This document shows positions 8,602-18,709 of a stretch of 64,000 nucleotides of DNA, piece after piece (position 1 is the stretch's first letter; each line of letters starts with the position of its first letter). The translations under genes and the position numbers were made by a program. Origin of the DNA: Aliarcobacter sp. (lineage in GTDB: Bacteria; Campylobacterota; Campylobacteria; Campylobacterales; Arcobacteraceae); assembly GCA_028688995.1 (NCBI GenBank), contig JAQTXB010000005.1, positions 101,816 to 165,815 of the forward strand. The letters run 5' to 3'. The notes beneath the pieces are model-generated. The model saw only the letters and a list, made by a program, of their open reading frames with translations. It searched no databases and was not told the origin of the DNA.

Positions 8602-10571
8602 ATCTCTTTAACCTTAGCAATTTCATCTCTTAGTCTAATAGCTTCTTCAAAATTCAAATCACTTGCTGCTTTTTTCATTTGTCTATTAAGCTCAATTAGA
8701 ATTTTCTTTCTCTCAGCTGCTGGCATTTTTTCTAGTTTCTCTTTTTTCCATGCAACATCATCGTACTCTTCAAGTTTCAGATTTTGGTCTAATCTTCTTT
8801 TGGTTGATACGGGAGTGATTCCATTTTTGATATTATGTTCTTCTTGGATTTTTCTTCTTCTATTTGTTTCATCTATTGCAAACTGCATTGAAGCTGTAAT
8901 TTTTTTTGCATATAAAATTACTCTTCCATTTTCATTTCTGGCAGCTCGTCCAATTGTTTGAATAAGTGAAGTTTTACTTCTTAAGAATCCTTCTTTATCC
9001 GCATCTAAAATAGCCACAAGTGAAGTTTCAGGAATGTCCAAACCTTCTCTTAAAAGATTGATTCCAATTAATACATCAAAAGTTCCAAGTCTCAACTCTC
9101 GAATGATTTGATTTCTTTCAATTGCATCAATTTCACTATGCATATATTTAACTTTCATTCCTAAATCTGCATAATAACTAGCTAGTTCTTCTGCCATTTT
9201 TTTAGTTAGAACTGTTACTAAAACTCTTTCATTTTTTGCCACAACTTTTTTGATTTCATCGTGAAGTTTTTCAACTTGAAACTCACTATCAACCACATCA
9301 ATAATTGGGTCAAGAAGTCCAGTTGGTCGAATAATTTGTTCAGCTACAACAGAACTCATTTCAAGTTCTAATTCATTTGGTGTTGCACTTACAAATACAA
9401 AATGAGGAGCTTTTTTTATAAATTCATCAAATTTTAAAGGTCTATTATCAAGTGCACTTGGAAGTCTAAACCCATAATCAACTAAAACCTCTTTTCTAGA
9501 TCTATCAGCTGCATGCATTCCACGAAATTGAGATAAAGAGACATGCGACTCATCAACTACAAGTAAAAAATCTTTTCCCATTTGCTCAAAATAATTAAGA
9601 AGTGAATATGGAGTTTCACCTGGTTTTTGACCAGTTAAATGTCGTGCATAGTTTTCAATTCCTTTACACATTCCAGTTCCCTCAATCATCTCCAAATCAA
9701 ACTCAACTCTTTGTTTTAATCTTTGATATTCTACAAGTTTATTAACACTTTGGAAATATTCTAATCTCTCATCAAGTTCTTCTTCAATTTGTTTTACGGC
9801 AGTTGCAAGTTTATCATTTGAAACAACAAAAGGATTAACTGAATATATAATTACTTCTTGTAAATCTTTTGTTTTATTGTTTGTAATGTATTCATGTTTC
9901 GAAATAGATTCAACTTCATCACCAAAAAATTCAACTCGAATAAACTCATCTTCAAAATAAGCAGGGAAAATATCAATAACATCCCCATTTACTCTAAAAT
10001 CTGCCCTATCAAAAAACTTATCATTTCTTTTATATCCCATCTCTACAAGTTTTAATAAAAACTGTTTTTGAGAGTATTCAAATCCAACTTCAACCCTTTG
10101 AACCATTGCTTTATACTCTTCAGGATTTCCTAAACCATAGTTTGCTGAAACTGAAGCAATTACAATTACATCATCAAAAGACAAAAGTGAAGCTGTGGCA
10201 CTAAGTCTTAATCTTTCTAACTCTTCATTTATTGAGCTATCTTTTTCAATAAATAAATCACTTCTTGGAATATAAGCCTCTGGTTGATAATAATCATAAT
10301 ATGAGATGAAATATTCAACATGATTATTTGGGAAAAATTGTTTAAACTCTGAATACAATTGAGCAGCCAAAGTTTTATTGTGAGTCATAATAAGAGTTGG
10401 TTTTTGAGTCGCCTCAATCACTTTTGCTATTGTATAAGTTTTTCCAGAACCTGTTACTCCTAAAAGAGTATTATATTGGTTTCCAGCATTTATGGAATCA
10501 CTTAGTGCTTTTATAGCAACTGGTTGATCACCTGCTGGTTCGTAATCACTTACAACTTCAAACTTTGCGAT
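8598..10571 (-). CDS. uvrB: Excinuclease ABC subunit B, apparent AUC start
   Basis: UvrB is the damage-verifying helicase-like subunit of nucleotide excision repair. From an ATC codon at 10571-10569 the frame reads (M)[18 protein letters not shown], the family's standard N-terminus, and includes Walker A GVTGSGKT at residues 38-45. The product is 657 residues, ending in the UVR motif region [21 protein letters not shown] lies six bases upstream of the ATC, and an in-frame TAA sits two codons before it, so no upstream start exists. The first standard in-frame start is GTG at 10421 (residue 51), after Walker A, which would give a dead protein. The stop overlaps nth. Confidence 0.93.
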   Translation of the reverse strand: MAKFEVVSDYEPAGDQPVAIKALSDSINAGNQYNTLLGVTGSGKTYTIAKVIEATQKPTLIMTHNKTLAAQLYSEFKQFFPNNHVEYFISYYDYYQPEAYIPRSDLFIEKDSSINEELERLRLSATASLLSFDDVIVIASVSANYGLGNPEEYKAMVQRVEVGFEYSQKQFLLKLVEMGYKRNDKFFDRADFRVNGDVIDIFPAYFEDEFIRVEFFGDEVESISKHEYITNNKTKDLQEVIIYSVNPFVVSNDKLATAVKQIEEELDERLEYFQSVNKLVEYQRLKQRVEFDLEMIEGTGMCKGIENYARHLTGQKPGETPYSLLNYFEQMGKDFLLVVDESHVSLSQFRGMHAADRSRKEVLVDYGFRLPSALDNRPLKFDEFIKKAPHFVFVSATPNELELEMSSVVAEQIIRPTGLLDPIIDVVDSEFQVEKLHDEIKKVVAKNERVLVTVLTKKMAEELASYYADLGMKVKYMHSEIDAIERNQIIRELRLGTFDVLIGINLLREGLDIPETSLVAILDADKEGFLRSKTSLIQTIGRAARNENGRVILYAKKITASMQFAIDETNRRRKIQEEHNIKNGITPVSTKRRLDQNLKLEEYDDVAWKKEKLEKMPAAERKKILIELNRQMKKAASDLNFEEAIRLRDEIAKVKEI

Positions 10572-10587
10572 GGCTTACTCCTTAAAT

Positions 10588-11130
10588 TTATTTGCTATTT
10601 ATAATTTTATACAATATTATCGATACTTCTCTTGCTGTCCAAATAATATCTTTGCTTAAATCATCTCTACTTTTTTTAATATTAACATTGTTTGCATACT
10701 TATTATAAATCTTTTGTAATTCTAAATTAATTTGACTTTCACTTAACTCTAAAATTACTGAATGAAATATATTATCACTTGTAATAAAGATTTTGTTTTT
10801 ACTTTTTAAATATCTTAAAATAATCGACACTTGCCATGTATGCCACTCAATTTTATCTAAACTACTTGGTAATTTATTCATATAATTTAAAGCTTTGTAT
10901 GAATCAAATATAACTTTCGTTGCTTTTGATAGTGAATCAAATTTCATATGTTCTATATTTTTAGGAAATTCTATTGTATTCAAATCTGCAACAGTAGAAA
11001 TACTCATATTTTTTTGAAATTCATTTCCAATTTTTTTAGGCTTATTGTTTGTCATTGATAATAAATAATATAAAATAAATAATAGTGAAACAACTATTAA
11101 ACTAATAAAACCAATTAAGGCCATACTCAT
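10588..11130 (-). CDS. Membrane-anchored protein of unknown function
   Basis: The 180-residue protein has one N-terminal membrane helix (about residues 3-25, ALIGFISLIVVSLLFILYYL) and a mostly helical polar domain. GGAGAAATTAT precedes the ATG. Its start overlaps the stop of the lpxH-like gene by four bases, and uvrB begins 16 bases after its end, so it sits inside the greA-lpxH-uvrB-nth operon. I do not recognise a family or catalytic motif. Confidence 0.75.
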   Translation of the reverse strand: MSMALIGFISLIVVSLLFILYYLLSMTNNKPKKIGNEFQKNMSISTVADLNTIEFPKNIEHMKFDSLSKATKVIFDSYKALNYMNKLPSSLDKIEWHTWQVSIILRYLKSKNKIFITSDNIFHSVILELSESQINLELQKIYNKYANNVNIKKSRDDLSKDIIWTAREVSIILYKIINSK

Positions 11131-11825
11131 ATAATTTCTCCTTTAAATTTTAAATCTTTAATAACTATATATTTTTTCTGACAACATAAAGATGGTATAT
11201 TTATATACTCTTTTTTATCAAAGTTATAAATATCACCTTGATGATAATGCCCTTCAATAATAATATCACTATCGTAGTTTTTTACTCTTTTTGAAACTAT
11301 CTCTTCAAAATTTTTCATTTTATGACATATATTCTTTTTCACTAAAACATCTTCAATTTTTTTAGAAATAAAGAAATTCACATCAATAAAATTCATAAAT
11401 TTTAGAAATATTGTATTTCTTATAAATTTACAATATAAATCATATTTCCAATTTATAAAATTGTCTCCATGGGAAATAGAGACACTTTTTTCTTCAAATT
11501 TTGCAAGAAGTGGTTGATTTTCTCTTTTGATTACATTTATGTTTGGGAAGATAGTTTTTAGATTATAATCGTGGTTTCCCTCTAAATAAATAATCTCTAT
11601 GTTTTTAGATAATTTATTTAAAAGATTAATTACAGCAATATTTTGTTTAATAAAATATCTACTTTCACCTGAGATAAAATCAATCATATCACCCATCAAA
11701 AAAAGTTGAGTTGTTTCTATCTGCTTTTTTTCAAGTTTTTCTAAAAAAGTTAAGAATTCTTTGTTTTTTTGATTGTAATGTGAGTCAGCTACAAAGATAG
11801 CCCCATTTTGAATACTAAAATGCAT
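11127..11825 (-). CDS. lpxH: Calcineurin-like metallophosphoesterase, LpxH-like
   Basis: The metal-binding motifs of the calcineurin-like fold are present in order: ADSH (D14/H16), GDMIDF, EGNHD, SHGDN and EGHYHQGD. Size (232 residues) and motif set fit UDP-2,3-diacylglucosamine diphosphatase, which makes lipid X in lipid A synthesis at the inner membrane. The usual DLH is DSH here, so another phosphoesterase role remains possible. An in-frame TAG lies two codons upstream of the ATG, so this start is fixed. A strong ribosome site is lacking. It is coupled to the next gene by a four-base overlap. Confidence 0.7.
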   Translation of the reverse strand: MHFSIQNGAIFVADSHYNQKNKEFLTFLEKLEKKQIETTQLFLMGDMIDFISGESRYFIKQNIAVINLLNKLSKNIEIIYLEGNHDYNLKTIFPNINVIKRENQPLLAKFEEKSVSISHGDNFINWKYDLYCKFIRNTIFLKFMNFIDVNFFISKKIEDVLVKKNICHKMKNFEEIVSKRVKNYDSDIIIEGHYHQGDIYNFDKKEYINIPSLCCQKKYIVIKDLKFKGEII

Positions 11826-11871
11826 AGGCTATTTTTAATATTCCTTTAGCACCAAGGATTGCTATATTCAT
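11815..11871 (-). other. 18-codon mini-ORF linking greA and the lpxH-like gene
   Basis: The greA stop TGA overlaps an ATG (ATGA) that opens an 18-codon frame reading MNIAILGAKGILKIAYAF. The frame ends inside the first codons of the lpxH-like gene. AAGGAA lies 11 bases before its ATG. Because lpxH itself lacks a good ribosome site, this frame could carry ribosomes from greA to lpxH. It may also be chance. Confidence 0.35.
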
Positions 11872-12356
11872 TGTAAAATAATTTCCTTGTAACACACACC
11901 TAAAACTTCAAAAGTTTTAACACCACCAGGAAGAGTAGCTTTTACTTCATCACCCTCTTCTTTACCCATAAGTTGTTTAGCTAATGGTGAATTAAATGAA
12001 ATCATCCCTTTTTCTGCATTTGATTCAACTCCACCAACTATCATATAAGTAAACTCTTCATCAGTATTTGTATCAACTAAACTAACAGTTGAGCCAAAAC
12101 TTACTTTGTTATGTGGAAGAGTTGAAGGATCGATAATTACTGCTTTTGAGATAACTGCATTTAATTCAGCAATTTGTGAATCAATTAATGCCAATTTTTC
12201 TTTTGCAGAGTGATATTCAGCATTTTCTTTTAAATCTCCTAATTGTCTAGCTTCATCTAAGGCAATTACAGTTTCAGGTCTCTCTGTTTTTTTCAAGAAC
12301 TCTAAATCTCCTGTAATTTTGTTGTACCCTGCTAGCGTCATTGGTTCTTTATCCAT
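11868..12356 (-). CDS. greA: Transcription elongation factor GreA
   Basis: GreA enters the RNA polymerase secondary channel and stimulates cleavage of backtracked transcripts. The N-terminal coiled coil reads MDKEPMTLAGYNKITGDLEF and includes the acidic tip LGDLKENAEYHSAKEKLALI with the D/E pair. The C-terminal FKBP-like domain includes FGSTVSLVD and ISFNSPLAKQLMGKEEGD. I choose the ATG at 12356 (162 residues) because GGAG lies six bases before it. An earlier in-frame ATG at 12368 adds only four residues and lacks such a site. It is the first gene of the minus-strand operon leading to uvrB and nth. Confidence 0.95.
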   Translation of the reverse strand: MDKEPMTLAGYNKITGDLEFLKKTERPETVIALDEARQLGDLKENAEYHSAKEKLALIDSQIAELNAVISKAVIIDPSTLPHNKVSFGSTVSLVDTNTDEEFTYMIVGGVESNAEKGMISFNSPLAKQLMGKEEGDEVKATLPGGVKTFEVLGVCYKEIILQ

Positions 12357-12383
12357 CAACATCTCCAATAAATTAATTTATGA

Positions 12384-12389
12384 TATAAT
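12384..12389 (+). promoter_or_regulatory. Extended -10 element for tcdA-like gene
   Basis: TGATATAAT is a textbook extended -10 (TGnTATAAT) with TATAAT at 12384-12389, 28 bases before the ATG at 12418. Confidence 0.6.
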
Positions 12390-12417
12390 ACCTAAAAATA
12401 GTAAAAGAGAAGTTTAG

Positions 12418-13068
12418 ATGAAATATGACAGAACGAAAAAGCTATTCGGTGAAGATGTTTTTGAAAAATTCAAAGATGTTAAGCTGATACTTTTAGGTGT
12501 TGGTGGTGTTGGAAGTTTTGCTTTAGATGCTTTATATAATACTGGAATTACAAATATAACTATAGTTGATTTTGATACTTACGAAGAATCAAATTTAAAT
12601 AGACAAATGGGAAGTGTTGGTAATATAGGGCGAATAAAAGTTGAAGCATTAAAAGAAAAATATCCGAATGTTACACCAATTCATGTAAAAATCACACCTG
12701 AATGGATTGATAATTTTGATTTTTCATCTTATGATTATATTTTAGATGCAATTGATGATATTAAACCTAAAGTTCATCTAATAAAAAAACATTTCACAAA
12801 AATTATCAGCACAAGTGGTGGAGCAAAAAGAATTGATCCATCAAAAATTGAATATATCTCAATTTGGGATACGTATAATGACCCTTTTATAAAAAAAATA
12901 AGAACTGAATTAAAAGCACAGGGATTTAAGAAAAAATTTAAAGTAATTTTTTCTTCAGAACTTCCAATGTGTTTGGAGAAGGGAAGTTTTGAGGGAGTAA
13001 CAGGTTCATTTGGCTTAATGATGGCGTCAGTTACAGTTCAAAAATTGATGCATAAATTCCAAAAATAA
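12418..13068 (+). CDS. tcdA: ThiF-family E1-like enzyme, TcdA type
   Basis: The nucleotide-binding motif GVGGVGSFALDAL (about residues 27-39) and the acidic/arginine segment VDFDTYEESNLNRQMG mark an E1-like adenylating enzyme. The C-terminal part with SSELPMC and GVTGSFGLMMASV matches tRNA threonylcarbamoyladenosine dehydratase, which makes cyclic t6A at tRNA position 37. At 216 residues it is shorter than the E. coli protein (about 268). A broader ThiF-family role cannot be excluded. It is divergent from greA. Confidence 0.82.
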   Translation: MKYDRTKKLFGEDVFEKFKDVKLILLGVGGVGSFALDALYNTGITNITIVDFDTYEESNLNRQMGSVGNIGRIKVEALKEKYPNVTPIHVKITPEWIDNFDFSSYDYILDAIDDIKPKVHLIKKHFTKIISTSGGAKRIDPSKIEYISIWDTYNDPFIKKIRTELKAQGFKKKFKVIFSSELPMCLEKGSFEGVTGSFGLMMASVTVQKLMHKFQK

Positions 13069-13096
13069 CTTAAAGATACTCAAAGTTTAAAAGATA

Positions 13097-13102
13097 TATA
13101 AT
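13097..13102 (+). promoter_or_regulatory. -10 element for cheV
   Basis: TATAAT lies 30 bases before the cheV ATG, followed by the ribosome site AAAAAAGGA. Confidence 0.5.
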
Positions 13103-13131
13103 AATTAACTTATACTTAAAAAAGGATTCTC

Positions 13132-14040
13132 ATGAGCGGTATTAGTGGTAGTGTTGAACAAATGACTCAAGGACATCTTAGAAATGTTCAACAATTAGCT
13201 GTATTTTACACAGGTCACAGTAATATTTACGCAATCAATATAGCAAAAGTTAAAGCATTTATTATTACTGAAGAAGTTGCTATAAACGATACTCCAAAAG
13301 ATACAGATGTAATAGCAGGAATTGCAACAATTAGGGGCGAACCTGTAACTCTTATAAATCTTGATGCCTGGCTTGGTCTTCCAGCTTTAGCGGTAAAAGA
13401 TTATAAATTAATTATATTTTGCGAATTTAATCATAAAAAAATAGGCTTTCTTGTAAAAGATATGCTTGATATTGTAGAAAAAACAACTAATGAATTAAGA
13501 CATACAGAAGAAACAAATTCAAAAATAACATACACAACTTATGTAAAAGTGAATAATAAAGATGAACTTTGCACAGTGTTCAATGCTGAGCAATTATTAA
13601 GAGATATTCACTGGACAGATGATGGTTCTGATGAAATTAGAAAATATGTTGATGAAAAACTTCACTCAAGTAAACTTATTTTAGCCGCAGAAGATTCAGG
13701 AGTAGCTAGAGAAGTTTTATCTTCATTTTTTGAAGAAACAGGTCTTGATTATGAAATTTATGCAAATGGAACACTTTTAATAAAAAGATTAGAAGAGTTA
13801 AATCCTGATAAAATTGGTATGGTAATTACAGATATTGAAATGCCAGGAACTGATGGTTATCAAGTAGCATCATTTATAAAAAATAATAAAAATTTAGCTC
13901 ATGTTCCAGTTATTGTAAACTCTTCAATGACAACAGATGCAGTAAGAGGTAAAATGAGTCAAGTTGGTGTTGATGGATTTGTAGGTAAAACTGATATTTC
14001 AAATCTTTTCAAATTAACAAAAAAATTCTTACTAAAATAA
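13132..14040 (+). CDS. cheV: Chemotaxis protein CheV
   Basis: The protein couples receptors to CheA and can tune signalling by phosphorylation. A CheW-like domain spans about residues 18-170 (VFYTGHSNIYAINIAKVKAF, ATIRGEPVTLINLDAWLG). A receiver domain spans about 180-300 with the acidic pair in LAAEDSG, the phospho-acceptor D234 in VITDIEMPG, and the conserved lysine in FVGKTD. The 302-residue length is standard. AAGGA precedes the ATG. It is monocistronic here and ends at a clear terminator, with no other chemotaxis gene beside it. Confidence 0.96.
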   Translation: MSGISGSVEQMTQGHLRNVQQLAVFYTGHSNIYAINIAKVKAFIITEEVAINDTPKDTDVIAGIATIRGEPVTLINLDAWLGLPALAVKDYKLIIFCEFNHKKIGFLVKDMLDIVEKTTNELRHTEETNSKITYTTYVKVNNKDELCTVFNAEQLLRDIHWTDDGSDEIRKYVDEKLHSSKLILAAEDSGVAREVLSSFFEETGLDYEIYANGTLLIKRLEELNPDKIGMVITDIEMPGTDGYQVASFIKNNKNLAHVPVIVNSSMTTDAVRGKMSQVGVDGFVGKTDISNLFKLTKKFLLK

Positions 14041-14049
14041 ACTCTTAAA

Positions 14050-14075
14050 ATAAGATGAGATTTTTCTCATCTTAT
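14050..14075. terminator. Bidirectional terminator between cheV and argH
   Basis: ATAAGATGAGA and TCTCATCTTAT form a perfect 11-bp stem with a TTTT loop. It is followed by a T-rich stretch on the plus strand and by TTTT on the minus strand, between two convergent genes. Confidence 0.8.
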
Positions 14076-14086
14076 CTTTCTTTGAT

Positions 14087-15475
14087 CTATTTATTCAACC
14101 AATTTTTAAAAGCTTCTATTTGATTTAATGTTTGACTTGTTGATGTCCCACCAAATGAAGTTCTAGCATTCATAGAGTTTCTTAAATCCAAGAACATTAA
14201 TATCTCTTCACTAATATTCTTTAACTCTTCATTTGAGCTTCTTATTTCATCAATATTTAATTCACTAATATCTTTATTTAAACTATTTGCTTTTGATACA
14301 ACATCTTTTGTTAAATAATAAGCTGTTCTAAATGGCATATTTTGTTTTTGAACTAAATAATCTGCAAAATCAGTTGCACTTAAATGACCAATTTTACAAG
14401 CATTTTGCATTTTATCTACATTTACAATCATAGTTTTAATTACTTCATTTAAAATAGAAATAGAAATTTCCATAGTTTTTACTGAATCAAAAACTCCCTC
14501 TTTATCTTCTTGAGTATCTTTATTATAAGCTAATGGTAAGCCTTTCATAACAGTTAAAAGAGAAATAAGATTTCCATAAACTCGTCCTGTTTTTCCTCTT
14601 AAAAGTTCTGGAACATCTGGGTTTTTCTTTTGTGGCATAATTGAGCTTGTAGTTGCATATTCATCACTCATTCTTACAAATTGGAATTCATAAGATGACC
14701 ATAAAATAAGCTCTTCAGCAATTCTACTTATATGCATCATTGCCGTACTTATATTAAATAAAATCTCTAAAGCAAAATCTCTATCTGAAACTGTATCCAT
14801 AGCATGAGTTGTTGGAGAAATAAATCCTAATTTTTGTGAAGTTGACTCTCTATTTATATTATGTGGAGTTCCTGCAAGTGCTGCACTTCCTAGGGGACAA
14901 TAGTTATTTCTTTCATATGAGCTCTCAAATCTTTCAAAATCTCTTTTAAACATATTTGCATAAGCTAATAAATGATAACCAAAATTAAGAGGTTGTGCGT
15001 GTTGTAAATGAGTCATTCCAGGAATTAATGTTGTTGTATGTTTTGATGCAACAGACACAAAAGTTTCAACTAACTCTTTTAATTGCTCTTTTATACTTAA
15101 TGATTTATCTTGAACATAAAGTCTAAAGTCTGTTGCAACTTGGTCATTTCTACTACGTGCTGTATGAAGTCTTTTTCCAGGTTCACCTATAATTTCAGTA
15201 AGTCTTGTTTCAACAGCCATATGAATATCTTCAAAAGCAAGTGAAAATTTAAATTCACCACTTTCAATCTCATTTTTTACTTGTAAAAGTCCAACTTCAA
15301 TTGCTTTTTGCTCTTCAGTTGTTAAAATTCCTTGTTCTGCTAACATTTGTGAGTGAGCGATTGAACCTCTAATATCTTGAGCATAAAGTTCTTTATCAAA
15401 CATTATTGAAGCATTAAATTCATCTAATATTTGAGCATTTGTATTTTTTAAAATTTGATTGTTTTGATTTGCCAT
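14087..15475 (-). CDS. argH: Argininosuccinate lyase
   Basis: It cleaves argininosuccinate to arginine and fumarate, the last step of arginine synthesis. The fumarase/aspartase superfamily signature is [18 protein letters not shown] (about residues 277-294). Other active-site segments are [17 protein letters not shown] and [20 protein letters not shown] [14 protein letters not shown]. The length of 462 residues is standard. AGGGA precedes the ATG. It stands alone, with a perfect palindrome upstream that may regulate it. Confidence 0.97.
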   Translation of the reverse strand: MANQNNQILKNTNAQILDEFNASIMFDKELYAQDIRGSIAHSQMLAEQGILTTEEQKAIEVGLLQVKNEIESGEFKFSLAFEDIHMAVETRLTEIIGEPGKRLHTARSRNDQVATDFRLYVQDKSLSIKEQLKELVETFVSVASKHTTTLIPGMTHLQHAQPLNFGYHLLAYANMFKRDFERFESSYERNNYCPLGSAALAGTPHNINRESTSQKLGFISPTTHAMDTVSDRDFALEILFNISTAMMHISRIAEELILWSSYEFQFVRMSDEYATTSSIMPQKKNPDVPELLRGKTGRVYGNLISLLTVMKGLPLAYNKDTQEDKEGVFDSVKTMEISISILNEVIKTMIVNVDKMQNACKIGHLSATDFADYLVQKQNMPFRTAYYLTKDVVSKANSLNKDISELNIDEIRSSNEELKNISEEILMFLDLRNSMNARTSFGGTSTSQTLNQIEAFKNWLNK

Positions 15476-15498
15476 TGATTTCCCTAAAATTATAATAT

Positions 15499-15516
15499 TG
15501 CCTTAAAATTAAGGCA
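15499..15516. promoter_or_regulatory. Perfect palindrome upstream of argH
   Basis: TGCCTTAA-AA-TTAAGGCA is a perfect 8-2-8 inverted repeat 24 bases before the argH start. It lies between two minus-strand TATAAT boxes (15524-15519 and 15496-15491), so a bound protein would block either promoter. It does not resemble the ArgR box. Confidence 0.5.
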
Positions 15517-15572
15517 GCATTATAACACAAGTGATATTATTTAAAGGAAAATAGTTTTATAGAAGAAAATAA

Positions 15573-16202
15573 TTAAGACCAAAGTTGAAATTGTTGAATA
15601 TGAGATACTGCTTTTATAATATCTGTTTTTGAAACAATACCAATTAAAGTATCATTCTCAGCAACAATAGGAATTGCATGCAATTTAAAATCTATCATTA
15701 CTTTAGCAACATTTCTTATATCAGTATTTGGATCGGCAGTAATAAGTTGCTGTAAATATATATCTTCAATTCTTCTTGATAAAACATTACTTGTATTATC
15801 TAAATCATCCATTAAAAGATTTAAAATCATTTTTTTATCTATCATTCCTAATATCTTCTTACCAAAAGAAACAACTGGTAATTGCCCTATTTTGAACTCT
15901 TTTAAAACATTGTAAGCATCTTGTATTGTTGATTTTGAATCAATATAAATACAATCTTTTGTCATAATATCTTTTACGTGAAAAACTATTTGTGAAGTGT
16001 CAATATTAGCCATTTTTTTATAGGTATTTAATGCTTCTTTTTTGGAATCATCATTATTTGCATTTTGATTTATTAGATTCTCAAAATATCCCTTATCAGT
16101 ATCTAAGTCTGTTCTTTTAACTCTCTCAACATCTTTTAGTGCATATAAATTATCTGACGTACTTTTAAAATCTACACTTCCATTGTTGTAAATAGCAAAC
16201 AT
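15573..16202 (-). CDS. Tandem CBS-domain protein
   Basis: A unique N-terminal region of about 75 residues is followed by two CBS domains (about 80-140 and 145-205). Their hallmarks are VKDIMTKDCIYIDSKSTIQD, GQLPVVSFGKKILGMIDKK, HAIPIVAENDTLIGIVSKTD and the closing DIIKAV. CBS pairs bind adenine nucleotides and often sense energy state. No attached effector domain is present, so this may act as a stand-alone regulator. AAAAGGA precedes the ATG. The partner is unknown. Confidence 0.88.
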   Translation of the reverse strand: MFAIYNNGSVDFKSTSDNLYALKDVERVKRTDLDTDKGYFENLINQNANNDDSKKEALNTYKKMANIDTSQIVFHVKDIMTKDCIYIDSKSTIQDAYNVLKEFKIGQLPVVSFGKKILGMIDKKMILNLLMDDLDNTSNVLSRRIEDIYLQQLITADPNTDIRNVAKVMIDFKLHAIPIVAENDTLIGIVSKTDIIKAVSHIQQFQLWS

Positions 16203-16280
16203 TTTATATCCTTTTCTCTTTAAAATATTTTATAATAAATTTCTTCACTTGTAGATTATATTCTTTTATTTAACAAAAAA

Positions 16281-16309
16281 AAAGGCTCATGCGAATTGCA
16301 TGAGCCTTT
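16281..16309. terminator. Intrinsic terminator after nifU
   Basis: AAAGGCTCATGC and GCATGAGCCTTT form a perfect 12-bp stem around GAATT, flanked by A9 on one side and T7 on the other. On the minus strand it ends the nifS-nifU transcript. Confidence 0.9.
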
Positions 16310-16331
16310 TTTTATTCTTAATTAATTAAAA

Positions 16332-17312
16332 TTAAATTGGTAAAACTCTTAAGTTTTCATCAATTTTTTGTTGTAATACTGATTCAATAGCAAATAAAGT
16401 TCCTGTACTTCCAGACGAACATCCAGAACATGAACCTAAATATCTGATATATAAATCATAATGAGGCATATTTTCTTTGATGTCAATAATTTCCATATTT
16501 CCACCATCCATTACTAACATTGGTCTAATATCTGAATCTAATACTGCATCAATAGTTTTGATTCTTTGAACTAAAGTCATTTTATCAAATGTTAATTCAC
16601 CAGCTGCACTTGCATCTGCTGCTGTTTTTAATTTTTCGTGTTCCATTTCAGCCATCATATCTGCTAAAATATCTACTAAATAAACATCTTTTGCTTCATG
16701 TCCACCTGGTTTAATACATGATTTACAAAATGCACCTGCTTTTGTATAATCTGTGATTTGCTCAACTGTTGTTAATTTATTAATTTTTATAACATCTTTT
16801 AAAGTTGCTAATGAAACCCTTGCACATTCACAAATAATTTGTTCTTGTTCAAATGAATCCATATCAACACCTTTATAATCAGCTGCAGCTTTTTTGATAA
16901 CATCATAAGCCATAACTGAACAATGCATTTTTTGAGGTGGAACTGCAGGAACATCTGGAGTATCTCTTAGTGCAAACTCAACATCGATATTTGTAATTTT
17001 AACAGCTTCATCAACTGTTTTTCCAATACAAAGTTCAGCCATAACGTCTGAAGATGCGATAGCTGTACCACATCCAAAAGATTTAAATTTTGATTCTAAA
17101 ATTTTATCGCTAGCTTCATCAACAGCCCAGTAAAGTCTTACAGCATCACCACATGATTCAGCTCCAAAATCTGCAACGATTAGTTTAGCACCTAATTCAG
17201 CAGCTCTCTCTTCTGTAATTTCACCTTGGTGTTTTGGGTTATTCATTCTATTTACAACTTGATTTGAGTACTCATCCCAAATTGATCCGCTTATTAAATT
17301 ATTTTTTGCCAT
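16332..17312 (-). CDS. nifU: NifU-type Fe-S cluster scaffold
   Basis: This 326-residue three-domain protein receives sulfur from NifS and assembles Fe-S clusters. The N-terminal IscU-like domain carries scaffold cysteines in AESCGDAVRL, SFGCGTAIASSD and KMHCSVMAYD. A central [2Fe-2S] domain has ICECARVSLATLKD and AGAFCKSCIKPGGH. The C-terminal Nfu-like domain has GSCSGCSSGSTGTL. Such a full NifU outside nitrogen fixation is characteristic of Campylobacterota, where NifS/NifU is the housekeeping system. It follows nifS by 30 bases. Confidence 0.95.
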   Translation of the reverse strand: MAKNNLISGSIWDEYSNQVVNRMNNPKHQGEITEERAAELGAKLIVADFGAESCGDAVRLYWAVDEASDKILESKFKSFGCGTAIASSDVMAELCIGKTVDEAVKITNIDVEFALRDTPDVPAVPPQKMHCSVMAYDVIKKAAADYKGVDMDSFEQEQIICECARVSLATLKDVIKINKLTTVEQITDYTKAGAFCKSCIKPGGHEAKDVYLVDILADMMAEMEHEKLKTAADASAAGELTFDKMTLVQRIKTIDAVLDSDIRPMLVMDGGNMEIIDIKENMPHYDLYIRYLGSCSGCSSGSTGTLFAIESVLQQKIDENLRVLPI

Positions 17313-17342
17313 CGTATTTTCCTTTATATTCTATATTTTTTA

Positions 17343-18566
<1,224 letters not shown>

Positions 18567-18627
18567 CTATGCAAGAACTATTCCTAAAAAATAGTTGCAC
18601 TTTTAAAACATTTCAGTATTCTAATGT

Positions 18628-18652
18628 AAATAGGATAAAATTTGTCTTAATT
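18628..18652. promoter_or_regulatory. 25-bp inverted repeat upstream of nifS, shared with sufB
   Basis: On the minus strand the site reads AATTAAGACAAA-T-TTTATCCTATTT. The half TTTATCCTATTT and most of the other half match the site upstream of sufB at 22086-22110, read toward the regulated gene in both cases. It is a probable operator for an iron- or Fe-S-responsive repressor. The regulator (Rrf2, Fur or other) is not in the window. Confidence 0.65.
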
Positions 18653-18709
18653 ACTTTTGAGTTAAATTATTAATTTAAATCAACTGCTTAATTCTATCAA
18701 GATTATCTT

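Noticed and set aside
8560..8961. 133-codon plus-strand frame over uvrB/nth
   Set aside because: It is antisense to conserved repair genes and has low-complexity Phe/Ser content typical of shadow frames.
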